In this document: piece after piece, positions 53,606-64,000 of the stretch
Position numbering within the stretch: the first letter of the stretch is position 1
How the letters are laid out: every line of letters begins with the position of its first letter
Assembly: GCA_010015805.1 (NCBI GenBank)
Contig: ML978122.1
Span: 496,001 to 560,000 of the forward strand
Reading direction: 5' to 3'
Origin: Rhizodiscina lignyota
Lineage: Eukaryota > Ascomycota > Dothideomycetes > Aulographales > Rhizodiscinaceae
DNA: 64,000 nucleotides
The notes under the pieces: generated by a model
What the model saw: the letters and a program-made list of their open reading frames with translations, nothing else
Told to the model about the DNA's origin: nothing
Databases searched by the model: none
Made by a program: the position numbers and the translations under genes

Positions 53606-56216
53606 AATGGCCGATTTTAATGGCGTTATGAAGATAGAACGACGCGTCGAACGCGTCGTGGCGATCTTCAACATTGCCGCGGTCTTGGCACGAGCAGTTG
53701 ATACACAAAATCAACTTCATCTCCAGTCATTTTCCATTTTGTCCAGTTTCTTATTATATTTCAAAGCTATTCAGTTTCACTACCATATCATGTCAAATGC
53801 TTCTATATTTCACCGGCGTCTCACGTGTTTACTCCGGTCCTTGAAAGAAATATAACTAACGAACTGTTATCACCCCAACCCATATTCCAGTCTCGTACGA
53901 AATGACAAATGTCTGCGGCTGAAAGGTTTGATCCAATATGTTAATGATTCATCTTATTTCGGTCAATAGTGCCCTTGTATTTGACATGATTGTTACAGGG
54001 AAAGATTGCGGCCGCCTGCAGGGAACTGCCTTCATGGATGTCGAAGAAGCCCGAAATACATCTAACCACGACTGACTACTTATCAGATGAGGAGTATCTA
54101 AAGGTAGAAACCAAAGACATCGCACTCTTGTGATGGAACGTGGACAACAAGTCCAAGTCGATCTTCAGGGGACGCAGTTTTGGAGTACCGCGAGAACGCC
54201 AGTAGTATTTTCTCGGCACCTTATGTTGTCAGTAACACTGACGAGCGACTTTCGGACAGCCTAACCTCCTCTTAAAGATGCGGTAAGGGCCGTAATACGA
54301 GACTCGGTCGTGAGGATCGTTTGCCGGACCTCTCAACTGGCCAATGAAATCAGTCAAATCAGTTGCAATATTCCCCGGACCTCAGTTGAGAGACATGGGT
54401 GTCGTTCGCCGGAGTGTCTAGCGTTATCAGATATTGTTTACAACTTGGACTGTATAAAGAGCTCGGAGACTCGAGAGGTGAGGTGCCAGTAGCCGTCTTC
54501 GAGACCACCAACAAGCTAGCGAAATCTCCAACAATTCTTCTGTTGTGCCCTCTTCAAAGCATACGGTATGAACTCCTCATTAGACAGAGCGACTAGCTCT
54601 ACAAGCGATCAGGGATCTTATACGAGTCTTATATCGTGCAATGGTACAAAACCCACCACATATGATGGTTACCGTTAATAACTATTGCATAGGAGACTTT
54701 GGCGATCTATTTTGGCCTTCAGAGAAGGAAGCTGGTAGTGACGGGTCCAGGTGGTCTGAAGAAGAGGGCAGTGAGACTGGCTGGTCGATGACAAACAATG
54801 CTAGGAGCTCGACAGGGGAAACCCCTTCAGCAACGCCACTCAATACAATTGAAAGGTCGAGGACGTGTGTTCAGAGCAGGTCGTCCCAAAAGCAATGCAA
54901 GCTGGAGAAAAACGGCAATCTCGATGTTGGGTTGGAACATTCATGGTCTGACGACGTTTGCCATGAATCGCGGCTGTGGCCGATCAGCTAGACCAAATTT
55001 AGATGGGCATTCAGGGAATAAACGCCACAATTTCCCCCAGGCCTCAGCGATTAGAAGCCAGAGAACATGGATATTTGCCGGACCCATAAAAATACTCGGT
55101 GAGCGGAAAGCAGCAGCGAGCAGGCTGCTATAAAGTGCATGCTTGCCTTTGCCGGACCTCTTTTGTCTCAAGCTCTGTTCTTCGCTGGTCGCTTGATCAG
55201 ACTCTTGGCCGAACTCTCTTTGCCTGTCATGAAAGTATTGAACTGGTTACTTTGGGTCTCATCCCATCTTTACCTTAGGGAGAGGAACGCTCTGTCATTG
55301 AGCTACATGCGCTGAAATATGTCTGTACAGAATGTTGAATTTCTTATAAATTTCCACGTTCAACAAGTCCTAATACCAATCATTCTCCTGCAACGTGGTG
55401 GCTGTGGAGCCGTTCAAATTTCTCGAGCTATAGTCATCGTTCCTTCTGCGACGTACTCCAACTAAGATTGTCCACTCTGACGCGAAATCTTTTCGCGGAA
55501 GAAATCAATGTTGTGACTTGTGGTGCAACAGACGGATGGAATGTATATAGAAAGGCCGCAGGCGTCCCGTTACGATCTTGATGATGAAGGTCAAAGCCAT
55601 TTGCTGCGGAATCGACAGCTAGCAAACACATGTATACAATCGATTGAGAGCTTAATGCTCTTCGATGTTCTAAAGATAGAAATATGAAACGATCATTGCT
55701 CCCGGAGTAGGATATCCATGGTCGCGAATTCTCCATATTCAATAACCAATCTGCATGTCGGAAAAGAGTTGATGATTCAGCAAACTGCAGCGCAATCAAT
55801 CCGGGGTATAGCTGTTCATGAGAACTATCCAATAGTTTGCGCTTCGGTCCGTCGGATTTGCGACAACTTCCCCGCGATCTCTTGTGGTAGCGTAACGGCA
55901 TGCATGTTCGGAAACCTCTAGCCTCACTCCCAAGACTTCACCCCGCAAGTACATCTTCACCGTACTGCGCGTTGAGTGGTTATCTAACGTTGTCCGCGGA
56001 TCTAACTAACTCCGACGCATTGGCAATTTGCTCGTCCCAAGGTCATGGAGACTCTGGGCAGGAGCCGCTCGGCCGTCTGCGGCAATCTTGGGTCGTTTAA
56101 GAGCTTGGGAGAGCGAAGGGAAGCAAATGGCTTGGAAATGCTTGTTGGAGCCTCTGCCTTTACGTACAGCACGAGTCGTGCGAAGCCACTGAAAGTAGAA
56201 TAAAGCCGCCGCGACA
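53606..56216. other. Intergenic, 2.6 kb, no gene recognised
   Basis: The longest gene-free stretch here. Frames of 116 codons (54641-54991, plus) and 155 codons (55434-55901, minus) resemble nothing known and lack splice partners. The phrase TTTGCCGGACC occurs at 54320, 55074 and 55148. It may be worn repeat DNA, but no element can be named. Confidence 0.5.
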
Positions 56217-57873
56217 ATGGCCGATATTGAAAAGCCACACACCGAGCACGGTGAAGACGTCCTGGCCAATTCTCCTGGGGCAGACAAAGAGCAGATTGAT
56301 GAGCTCAAACATTCGATCACGGTCGACACGCTGCATAATGACGAGGCAGTGAAGGTGTTGGCCAATTATACAGGCGAGCAAACATGGACGCCAGAAGAAG
56401 AGAAGAAGCTCGTCCGCAAAATCGATTGGAGACTCCTGACGATCCTCTGCTGTACATATGGCTTGCAATACTATGACAAGGCAATGCTTTCACAGGCTGT
56501 AAGTTCACCCCCCAGAAATGTGTTAACTGTTAGTCCCTTACTCTATTATCAGGCTCTCTTCGGTCTGCGGACTGACCTCGGGCTGACGGTCGGGAACCGC
56601 TACTCCATGTCTGCCGCCATTTTCTATCTTGGTTTCATCTGCGGAGCGTATCCAGCGATCGTCTTGGCCCAACGTTACCCCATTGAGCGAGTCATCTTCG
56701 GCATCGTCTTTCTCTGGGGTGGCTGCTTAATGTGTACAGCGGGTGTCTCTAGCTACAAGACCCTCTATGTCCAGCGCTTCTTCTTAGGGATGCTCGAATC
56801 CGGAGTATCGCCAGCATGGATGTTGGTAGTCGGCGGTTGGTACAAGAAGCAAGAGCAGGCTCTGCGTATGGGCGCTTGGTACTCATCCACCGGCTATGTG
56901 TCGATGGTGTCGCCACTTATCAACTATGGACTGGGACACATCAAGGGATCACTGAGTCCATGGAGATATATGTACCTTGTCGCTGGGGCGATTACAATAC
57001 TGTGGTCGTTTCTGATCCTCTTCATTATGCCTCCGGACCCAATTCGAGCAAAGGGCTTCTCAGATCGAGAGCGCTATATCGCCGTAGCCCGTATGCGAAT
57101 CAACAACTCCGGTGTCAGGAACACGCATTTCAAGCGAGAACAATTATGGGAATTGCTCCTAGATGTCAAGTTCTGGATGGTGTTTGCTATGGCATTCCTG
57201 ATACTGGTCGCCAATGGCCCGGTTTCGACGTTCACACCGATTATTATTAACGATCTCGGATTTAGCGGCCTGAATTCACTGCTGCTTATTATGCCGGCCG
57301 GCTTCATCATTGGAACCAACGAGTGGACCATTCCGTGGCTTGCGATGAAGTTCAAGGGAATGCGAGCATATCTTGTCGCCTTTGCAGTGTGCGGCACAAT
57401 ACTATCCAGCTGCCTCCTGTGGCAGTTGCCGCAGAGTGCCACGGGTGCCAAGCTGTTTGCCGTATACATTCTTGCGTTTTACGGTGGAGGCTATGCTGTC
57501 CTGATGAGTATGCAAATTGCGAATACAGCAGGCTACACGAAGCGGTCTTGTGGCTCCAGTGGCATGTTTGTTGGTTACTGTCTCGGTAGAGGCCCTTGTG
57601 TTAATAGTCCATAATGGTTTGAGCTGACCATATGATGCAGGCAACTTCCTCGGTCCTCTGGTCTTTAAGGAATCCGAAGCGCCGCTCTATCCCACAGGCT
57701 GGATAACCACAGTTGTGACTTCGGCTGCAGCAGTGGTTCTCGTCATCGCCTATCGCTTTGTTTGTTACTTTGATAATAAGAAGAGGGATCAAAGTGGGGA
57801 AGAAGCGTTCGAGCACGCGTATGAGGATGACCTGACTGATAAGAAGAATCCGCAGTTCAGATACACTCTATAA
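56217..57873 (+). CDS. MFS transporter, allantoate permease / ACS family
   Basis: The model is join(56217..56498, 56553..57585, 57641..57873), 515 residues. After a 70-residue cytosolic tail comes VRKIDWRLLTILCCTYGLQY with YDKAML, then ALFGLRTDLGL, FLWGGCLMCTAGVSSYKTLY, RFFLGMLESGVSPAWML, the WYKKQEQALRMGAWYSS loop, and the C-terminus DLTDKKNPQFRYTL. This is the TNA1/DAL5-like group; substrates are organic anions such as nicotinate, allantoate or ureidosuccinate. Intron 1 (54 bases) has no in-frame stop and is a multiple of three, so retention would add VSSPPRNVLTVSPLLYYQ after the first helix; relatives have YDKAMLSQAALFG, favouring removal. It is a relative of the carrier at 10391, with different intron positions. 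Confidence 0.88.
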
Positions 57874-58385
57874 TTAAGTAGATTGATCGGTTGGCTGAGA
57901 TAAGTTGAGGAGCGTAGATATCAATTCGAGGCGGCAGATGGGACTGCAAATCAGCGCCGGATGAAGATGTGGGTCGTTTCATTAGATTGAAATATGTATA
58001 AATAAAATGAAACGATCCAACAAGAATACTCCAACCAGACCCTTTTTTGAAGGCTTTTGTGGCCTCGTATTTGATCGACAGCTCCTCTATGTCCCTTTCT
58101 CAACCCCAGTGATTGCTCTGTTGGAAGAGAGTTCATCTTCGCCATTTCGTATCGCTACTATTTCATCCCCTCTGTGACTACTCTTGTCTGTCAGTTCATG
58201 GATCCCTGAAGTGCTGAACGCCTGGTGGTCGACCCTGGCTCACAGCGCCTCTCGATGCGCTGTCGACACCCCAGCTGTCACCTCTAATGAAGAGAATACG
58301 ATCAGCATTTTCCTCCATTGTCTCGTTGGTTCTCTGTTGGAGACCAGACAGATGCTGGCCAAGCGTAAAGGCCTTCTCGTCCTGT
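57874..58385. other. Intergenic, convergent genes
   Basis: Between the ends of the MFS gene and PCC1. The open minus-strand frame at 58196-58498 overlaps the 3' part of PCC1 in another frame and is not supported. Confidence 0.5.
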
Positions 58386-58851
58386 TCAAACCTCGCCATC
58401 CAACGCCTCGAGACCTTGAGCCCCTGCAACGCTCTCCTTCCCAGGCAGAGCCAGCACATCTGTATCCAGCTCTTCCATAGCACCAAGGACGACTCCAAGG
58501 CTCTCGAAGAACCCGTTCGTAGCTACACGCAGCATTCGAGGTGTGGTGGCCGAGTAGAGAACTCGCAGAACAGAATTTTCACTGGCCTCGTCGACTCGGG
58601 CGCCATTCTCTCTGCTTGCACCGTTGCCGTTCGTATCAAAAGAGGATGAACGTGCAGGCACTTTCACGGAAAAGGATCTCCGTACAAATTGAGAGAGTTC
58701 TGGGTCGACTGAGAGCGCTCGAAGTGCGATTGCTGCATGGCGGCCTGAAGGGAAGGGTATGTGGATGTCTCTGCTACGTGGTCAGTCGCTGTTTGGCTCT
58801 ACGTGCAACTTGAACGTACAGCACACACGGAAATTCGGTATTTGAAGCCAT
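58386..58851 (-). CDS. PCC1: EKC/KEOPS complex subunit Pcc1
   Basis: The model is complement(58386..58770, 58820..58851), 138 residues. Exon 1 (MASNTEFPCV) joins in phase through a 49-base intron to LDIHIPFPSGRHAAIALRAL, giving the Pcc1 opening strand; then SVDPELSQFVRRSFSV, VLRVLYSATTPRMLRVATNG and FFESLGVVLGAMEELDTDVL, all family hallmarks. A low-complexity insert (SSFDTNGNGASRENGARVD) and a C-terminal Gly/Ala tail make it longer than the yeast protein (88 residues), as is common in filamentous fungi. Pcc1 is the small dimerisation subunit of KEOPS, which makes t6A on tRNAs and supports telomere upkeep and transcription. Confidence 0.85.
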
Positions 58852-59281
58852 TTAGGCTACAAGCAGACCTCTTCCACACGGTGGGGTTGCTACTCCAACT
58901 CCAATGCGCGCATCAGGGGCATGCGAATTGGGAGCGCGAAGCGCGGCGCGGAGCAGTCCCGCGGTCGACATTGGAAGGGTCAACCCCGCAGTGCAAGGAT
59001 TCGCGCGGGATGACGTTGGGGAATGGTAAAAGAGGGGTTCTGCATGCCGATCCATATTGCCAGATGACACGGTGACGGCATGATACATTCACTCTTCGCA
59101 CATCACATGTATGTAATGCATTCAAATAGAGCCTCCTCGCTCCGGGTAGCAGTTTAGCATTTAATAGACCGCGAAGCAAAGCGAACATAGACATTGGAGC
59201 ATAATTCACTTCCTCTTTCTCCTTTCCTCAGTCAAGCTGTGGTCTCTTTCGCATAGAGCAATTCGACATACCGTAATCACA
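58852..59281. other. Shared promoter of PCC1 and the small mitochondrial-type protein gene
   Basis: A divergent intergenic region of 430 bases. No gene or clear motif is seen. Confidence 0.5.
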
Positions 59282-59764
59282 ATGACGACTCCATCGCCCT
59301 CAGAATTCCTCACCTTTATGCGCACCGTTTCTCGTCCTGCATCGAGCTGTCTGAGGCAAAGTCTTTCAGCTCGTCCTCAAATACACCAATCAATCGCATC
59401 TCGCTCCTTCGCCTCAGCTTCAGTTCGACAAGCTACCAGCGATCCAAAGCAAAAAGAGCATGTCACCACCAAGAACGAAAGGCTCGATGTCCAGAGCGAC
59501 TCCTCAGCGGAAGCGAAGGCGTATGTCACACTATAGCACATAGTACCACCCCTGTTTTCTTGTGATTCCTCTCTTTGTGTACCAATCACACCTTTGGATG
59601 GGCACTAACGAGCGGCTCACAGGTCGAGAACACGCGGTGAAGGTGGTTCTGCGACAACGCAGTCTGACGAGAGGAATAGTACTGCGAAAGCGAAGAAAGA
59701 CCATCCAGAGGCGCCAGACGTCGTGATCGGGATGCAAGATGAGCGAGGACGGAAGGGTCACTGA
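59282..59764 (+). CDS. Small conserved fungal protein, probable mitochondrial import signal
   Basis: The model is join(59282..59520, 59623..59764), 126 residues. The N-terminal 50 residues are rich in Arg, Ser and Ala with few acidic residues (SRPASSCLRQSLSARPQIHQ, RSFASASVRQA), a typical matrix-targeting leader with a likely cleavage near RSFAS. The second exon gives TRGEGGSATTQSDERNSTAK and PEAPDVVIGMQDERGRKGH, which looks like a conserved ascomycete tail of unknown function. The intron is 102 bases. I cannot assign a role. Its 3' flank contains a long inverted repeat (59994-60125). Confidence 0.7.
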
Positions 59765-60282
59765 AACTAAGTGATGGTAGACTTTCTTTTCAAAGATTTC
59801 ATTTTTAGTATTCCCAATTCCTCCTCAGAAGCACCAGCCGCTTGGTGCTTGTTTCGAGGAGTGAGGCCGATTCCTGAGCGTTCAAGCAAAAACATTGTAC
59901 TTTTAGAGAAGAAGTGGACGGGTCCTTGTACGACAAGGACCCAAAAGGACAAACAAAACACCCGATGTGAAAAGCAATTGCCGACCAACCCTCATCAAAT
60001 GGTTTTCAATGACATGACATGTGTCGAACTGAAGTGATTCAAAATCCCAGACCTCGTCAACATTCAGGAACATTTCTTTATCACTTCAGTTCCACACATT
60101 GCCATGCCATTGAAAACCATTTGATGGAACAAGAAACAAAAGAAAAAAGCAACCACCGACACTCTCCACCCACATCCGCCCCAAACTCATGTGGCTCGTC
60201 GGCCCTTCATCTTCTTCCAGAAGCCCTCCTTTGATCCGGATTGGCCGGATCGAGACGACTGTAATGTAGTAAGCAGTAACTG
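59765..60282. other. Intergenic, convergent genes, with inverted repeat
   Basis: Lies between two convergent stops. It contains the imperfect inverted repeat at 59994-60125; the rest shows no feature. Confidence 0.6.
59994..60125. repeat. Imperfect inverted repeat, arms ~45 bp
   Basis: Arm 1 (59994-60038) begins ATCAAATGGTTTTCAATG and ends CGAACTGAAGTGAT. Arm 2 (60080-60125) is its reverse complement with about four substitutions and one extra base. The loop is about 41 bases. An RNA of either strand would fold into a long hairpin. No coding capacity. It could be a very small non-autonomous element or a 3'-UTR structure. Confidence 0.75.
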
Positions 60283-62632
60283 TTACTCTTTACGAGGATG
60301 GGTAGCTGCCTTCGAGCCCTCTCCTTCGCCCTTGGACGAAAACTGCACGATCGACAACGCCTTTGCCTCTGCCATCATGGCCTCAAATTCTTCGTCGCGT
60401 TCCAGCGACTGGTCATCTGTCTGCACCGGCAGACTCGCATACGCCTCGGCCTTCGACATATGCTTGGCCTTCTTCTTTCCCGCCTGCGCAGGCTTCACGT
60501 CTTCTCTGCCTTCGGATGGGATGGGCAGGATGGGCACTGCTCTGGCCTTGCCTTTACCCTTGTACGGGCGATTGTCCTCCATAGCCTCCGGCTGAGCCTT
60601 CTCCGTAGCTTCTTGGTCTGTGGACACATTTAATAGATCGGGTGGAATGAGCAATCCTTGATCCTTCCATTTACCTTTGGACAGTGGGTACAACTCGTGC
60701 TTGCCGGTGCCGGACAGAGCCTTTGCCTTTGACTCTTCGTTGCCTTGGGATTGGAGGCCCATTTCAGCCGCAGCTTTGGCCTTCTGTTTAGCCTTGTACG
60801 TCTCCATGAAGCGTTTCATGTCTTCATCGCTTGAGGATTCGTTGTCGTCAGGGTCGTCGAAGCCTGTGAACTTGCTCTCCTTCACCATGTTGAAGAGGCC
60901 CTTCAGCTTCGCTTCTTCACTCTCCGATTCGTCGTCGTTAGTCTCGACCAGCTCCGGCGTCGCTTTTGCTTTGCCTTTGCCCTTGTACGATTGCTTGCCC
61001 ATCATCGTGTCGAACAGAGTCTTCGGCTTTGCTTCTTTGCTTTTGGATTGATCCTTGTCAGGCATGGCCAACTCCGGCACCTCTTTTGCTTTGCCTTTGC
61101 CCTTGTACCAGCGCTTGTGAATCGGAGTCTCCCGGAGAATCCTCTCGTCTTCTTCGGTTGGGGGTCGCGGGGTGAAGCCCAGGAATCCGGACACCAGCGC
61201 CTTCTCCAAAGCGTTCGGATCCTCGCCCTCTTCAGCCTTCTCCCAAACTGCTTTGACAGTCTCCTTCTTGTCCTTCTCGTAGACATACTTGCTGTCGTAA
61301 AGATCCACATTTGCCTTCATCGCTGCCAGCTCGCGGTCGAACCTCTCCTCGCTTGTGGCTTCGTACTCGCGCAGGTCTAAGGCCAGCTCGTCGAGCACGG
61401 CCTTCATTTCCATAGCTTTTGGCGAGTCGGCTCCGAGAATCTTCACGAGATAAATGTATCCCTTTCTTGCGCTGTTGTAGGCATACGTCACATGTCCCAA
61501 CTCCTGAAAGACTCCCGCTAGGCCCATGTGTCTATCGAGTGTCAGTGATGTCAAGTGTTTAGCATTGGGAAAAAGGGCCACTCACATTTCACCCAGTTGA
61601 GGAGTCACGAGACCCTCGTCAATCATCAAACCTGCGGCTTGCATCAACAGGAAGCTCTGGCCGTTGAGTTCAGATCGACGATCCCTATATGGCTTCTTGT
61701 GTCCCGGAGGTCCATGCTTTCCCTCTTCCAGCGAGTCGTTGATCTCTCGCAGGCGGTATCTCCGCATCATACTACGCGCAGCGAAGCAGTTCGGGTCCAG
61801 CACACCGTTCGATCCTGGGCCGACACACGCCGGGCAGGCGCAGCGGAAGCCGTAGTGCTGCAGCTCCCACTTTCGCATTGCAGGATCATAGAAGATGTCA
61901 CAGTATGTCACCTCGATTTCTTCGCCCTTCTCAATATCGTAAATCGCATGCACGGTCTCCATGCCCTTGCCGTTGTCGAGATTCTGATTCCAAGCGAAGT
62001 GGGCGTTCGGGACGCACGAGTGATTGATCCTACTCGCAGTTGGGAAGACTGCCGCTCCCTGACCGTTGTCACCCCACGTCATTGCGTTGGTCATGAAGAC
62101 GCTCATAGCAGTCTTCTCTGGCCCGGTGCGTGCATCATGCAGTTCCTGAATACGCTGCTTCTCGCGTTCAGGGATATTCGGGAAGATCTTGGACGGCCAG
62201 AGTTCAGTTGGCTGGCCATGGGCAGAAGCGAGTGAAAAGAAGATCTCATGCTCGGCTGCCGTCTTGTCACAAAGAGCTTCCTCGATATCCTTCTTCAAGT
62301 AGTGACCGAACGGAATGACGACCAGCGGGGACTCGGCAAGAATGCGCGTTCCGTAGGGGATATACTCTGTTGCGAACATACCGAGTCCGTGGTTTTCGGT
62401 TTGGCGGATCTCGAAGACGGTGTTCGCGATCTTCATAGTTTCGAATTTTCTGCAAAGGTTAACTGAAGGCTCTATCATTGCGTTGGGCGCATATTCACTC
62501 AGCATACTCTTTCTGCCACTCCGTAGGAGTGTCTCTGATGCGGAGTCTGTCCATTGTGGGACCAGCTTCACGCGCTACCTGCGCCAGGTACTCCATAGAT
62601 TGAAGGTATTCATCGAGAGTAGGATCCATCAT
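60283..62632 (-). CDS. SET-domain protein with charged repetitive C-terminal extension
   Basis: The model is complement(60283..61531, 61586..62449, 62508..62632), 745 residues. The SET domain (residues about 45-270) starts FEIRQTENHGLGMFATEYIP, has the core RINHSCVPNAHFAWN, then EIEVTYCD and a post-SET Cys cluster (CACPAC). There is no MYND finger, so it is SmyD-like only in its SET part. A helical segment follows (HVTYAYNSARKGYIYLVKIL). The last ~330 residues are Lys/Glu/Ala-rich with three copies of YKGKGKA(K/R) followed by (V/T)P and acidic linkers. Members of this fungal group are presumed protein-lysine methyltransferases; the target is unknown. The charged tail could bind nucleic acid or chromatin. 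Start is the first of two adjacent ATGs (MMDPTLDEYLQ). Confidence 0.83.
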
Positions 62633-63003
62633 GAAAGGTAAATCGAGAGAGAGAGAAGCAGTGTCTTCCTCGGAAAGGAGAGTTGAAGGTGTGTGCTTGG
62701 GAAGAGGTGGAAAGAGAATTTGAAGGTGAGGTGTTGAAAGTTTTTGCAGCCTGCAATTTACCTTGAGCAAAATTGCATCACATCCAAAAACGGAAAGCAC
62801 GCGAGGAGCGGGACGCGAGATTGGCCACCATCATCACAACAACGGCCTACCACAAGAAAGTTACGCCAATTTCGAGCCATGCGCTTGACGGCCTACACAC
62901 TGCTCTTTGATTTTACCCCGCTGTCTTGCCTGTGGAATCTATCCAGCCGTCTATTTGCCTACGCGTATTTGTGCCACTGCAGCTTCGGCCGGTCCGTGGG
63001 CCA
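62633..63003. other. Intergenic
   Basis: Between the start of the SET gene and the end of the TRP gene, both on the minus strand. No feature is seen. Confidence 0.5.
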
Positions 63004-64000
63004 TCAACCACCTGAGATAACCAGTTTCGCAGCCCTGATGAACGCCTGAATCTTTTCGATACTTTGCTGTCCATCCTCTTCAACACCACTGCTCACGTCC
63101 ACACCGGCTATCCTCGGCTCAAGGTCCCCAAGCTGTGCTAACACATCTCTTACATTACCTGGATTCAGGCCGCCAGCAAGCAGCACATTAACACCTTCAT
63201 CTTTCTTCAGCGCCTCTTTAACCATAGTAAGATTGAGAGATGTTCCCGTGCCGCCAATACCTGAGTCAAAGAGCGCAAGTGAATGATATCCTCTCAAGCC
63301 CATACCAGGTTCTCCTGGAGCGAACCTTCGGATGACCGGTACCGGAATAAGATTTGCCCATTCCACAGGTTCAGAGCCGTGCAGTTGGACGACATCGAGG
63401 TTCAGTAGTTTCTGCTGCTCCAGAATATACTCCAGCGGCTGATCCAGAAATACGCCGACCAGGACTGCCCGGTCTGGATGATGGAAGAAGTTACTGGCAG
63501 TATACACGTTCCAGTTCGACGCCACGCCTCGGGGATTACTCAAAGGTTTCAATTTGTTTGTGCGATGCGGTTTGGGAGTAGAGTGTACTGTCTCAGAGAT
63601 GGCAATGGCGACTTCTCTTGAGACGCAGCGCTTCCGTCCAGTGACAAGGATCATACCAATGGCATCTGCGCCAGCCTCTATAGCAGCTTTTGCTGCCGCT
63701 GGTGAACGAGTGCCACAAATCTTGACAAGCAGTTCCTGTCGTTGCTTTGTATCAGGTTTGGAGTCCCCACCAAGAAGCTCGTAGATGAATTGGGTCGTGT
63801 CTGCAGCCCGCATTAGAGCCTCTCCCACAAGCACAGCACCGACACCATTCTTCTGATAAGGTTCGACATCTTTCGGGCCGGAAATTCCACTCAAGGCGCA
63901 CACGACAGTGTCCTCCGGTACCAAGCTCATGAGGCGGCTGGTGGTATCAAGGTCTACCTCGAAGTTGGTCAAATTTCGATTGTTGACGCCGATGACTTTT
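63004..64000 (-). CDS. Multifunctional tryptophan biosynthesis protein (partial: end of IGPS plus PRAI domain)
   Basis: The frame is open to the window edge, so the 5' part is missing. The edge codons read [20 protein letters not shown], the end of the indole-3-glycerol phosphate synthase barrel, followed by [13 protein letters not shown] and [12 protein letters not shown]. Then comes phosphoribosylanthranilate isomerase: [20 protein letters not shown] (catalytic Cys), [31 protein letters not shown] and [10 protein letters not shown] (catalytic Asp). In ascomycetes this is the last third of the trifunctional GATase-IGPS-PRAI protein (trpC / TRP-1). It catalyses several steps from chorismate to indole-glycerol phosphate. 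About 332 codons are in the window, against ~750 for the whole protein. Confidence 0.93.
   Translation of the reverse strand, partial: KVIGVNNRNLTNFEVDLDTTSRLMSLVPEDTVVCALSGISGPKDVEPYQKNGVGAVLVGEALMRAADTTQFIYELLGGDSKPDTKQRQELLVKICGTRSPAAAKAAIEAGADAIGMILVTGRKRCVSREVAIAISETVHSTPKPHRTNKLKPLSNPRGVASNWNVYTASNFFHHPDRAVLVGVFLDQPLEYILEQQKLLNLDVVQLHGSEPVEWANLIPVPVIRRFAPGEPGMGLRGYHSLALFDSGIGGTGTSLNLTMVKEALKKDEGVNVLLAGGLNPGNVRDVLAQLGDLEPRIAGVDVSSGVEEDGQQSIEKIQAFIRAAKLVISGG

Noticed and set aside
55434-55901. 155-codon minus-strand frame upstream of the MFS gene
   Set aside because: It begins with ATG but resembles no family I know, is low in hydrophobic core pattern and lies in a region with no other coding sign.
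53606-56216. Transposable element in the large gap
   Set aside because: No transposase or reverse-transcriptase motif and no terminal repeats could be identified by eye; only a short repeated 11-mer.
58196-58498. 100-codon minus-strand frame overlapping the end of PCC1
   Set aside because: It is the PCC1 sequence in a shifted frame running into the 3' flank; PCC1 itself ends properly at 58386.

Overview
The window is nuclear DNA from a filamentous ascomycete (Pezizomycotina; Dothideomycetes is my best guess, from the style of the genes rather than any marker). The evidence is short GT-AG introns of about 50 bases, two Zn2Cys6 transcription factors, fungal families such as NmrA-like, DUF2306, UNC93-like and ACS-type MFS carriers, and a fused TRP gene at the right edge. 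Spliced models below were built by hand from reading frame, GT/AG sites and family resemblance; exon sums were checked for divisibility by three. I saw no tRNA, rRNA, CRISPR array or recognisable retroelement.

Layout. 1-13 kb: NmrA-like oxidoreductase, a Zn2Cys6 regulator, a broken DUF2306 membrane-protein gene, an FAD oxidoreductase and a ten-exon MFS transporter. 13-19.4 kb: a 990-residue Ser/Gly-rich secreted, probably GPI-anchored protein with three ~73-residue repeats, an SDR, an MFS relic and a single-pass membrane protein. 20-24.6 kb: an acetamidase-type amidase divergent from an UNC93-like carrier. 25.8-51.7 kb: a dense run of catabolic genes: PhyH dioxygenase, Zn2Cys6 regulator, SDR, MetE-like protein, a 1,364-residue hydantoinase/5-oxoprolinase (HyuA-HyuB fusion), two related amidases, a 2-oxoglutarate dioxygenase, an Mtr-like amino-acid permease, a PuuE-like (allantoinase/deacetylase) hydrolase, another SDR and a flavin-reductase-like protein. 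51.9-64 kb: an SMP-domain protein followed by housekeeping genes: APC11, an MFS carrier, PCC1 (KEOPS), a small mitochondrial-type protein, a SET-domain protein and the 3' end of TRP (PRAI domain).

How the genes may work together. The 25.8-51.7 kb block has no PKS, NRPS or terpene synthase. It has a transporter, a regulator, several C-N bond hydrolases and two Fe(II) dioxygenases, so it reads as a catabolic cluster for a nitrogen-containing (perhaps cyclic amide, imide or ureide) compound. This is inference. Two divergent promoters inside it (near 37.6 and 46.7 kb) both carry CCG-N8-CGGCTACT, a plausible Zn2Cys6 operator, and the promoter of the cluster's regulator holds several GATA sites typical of nitrogen control.
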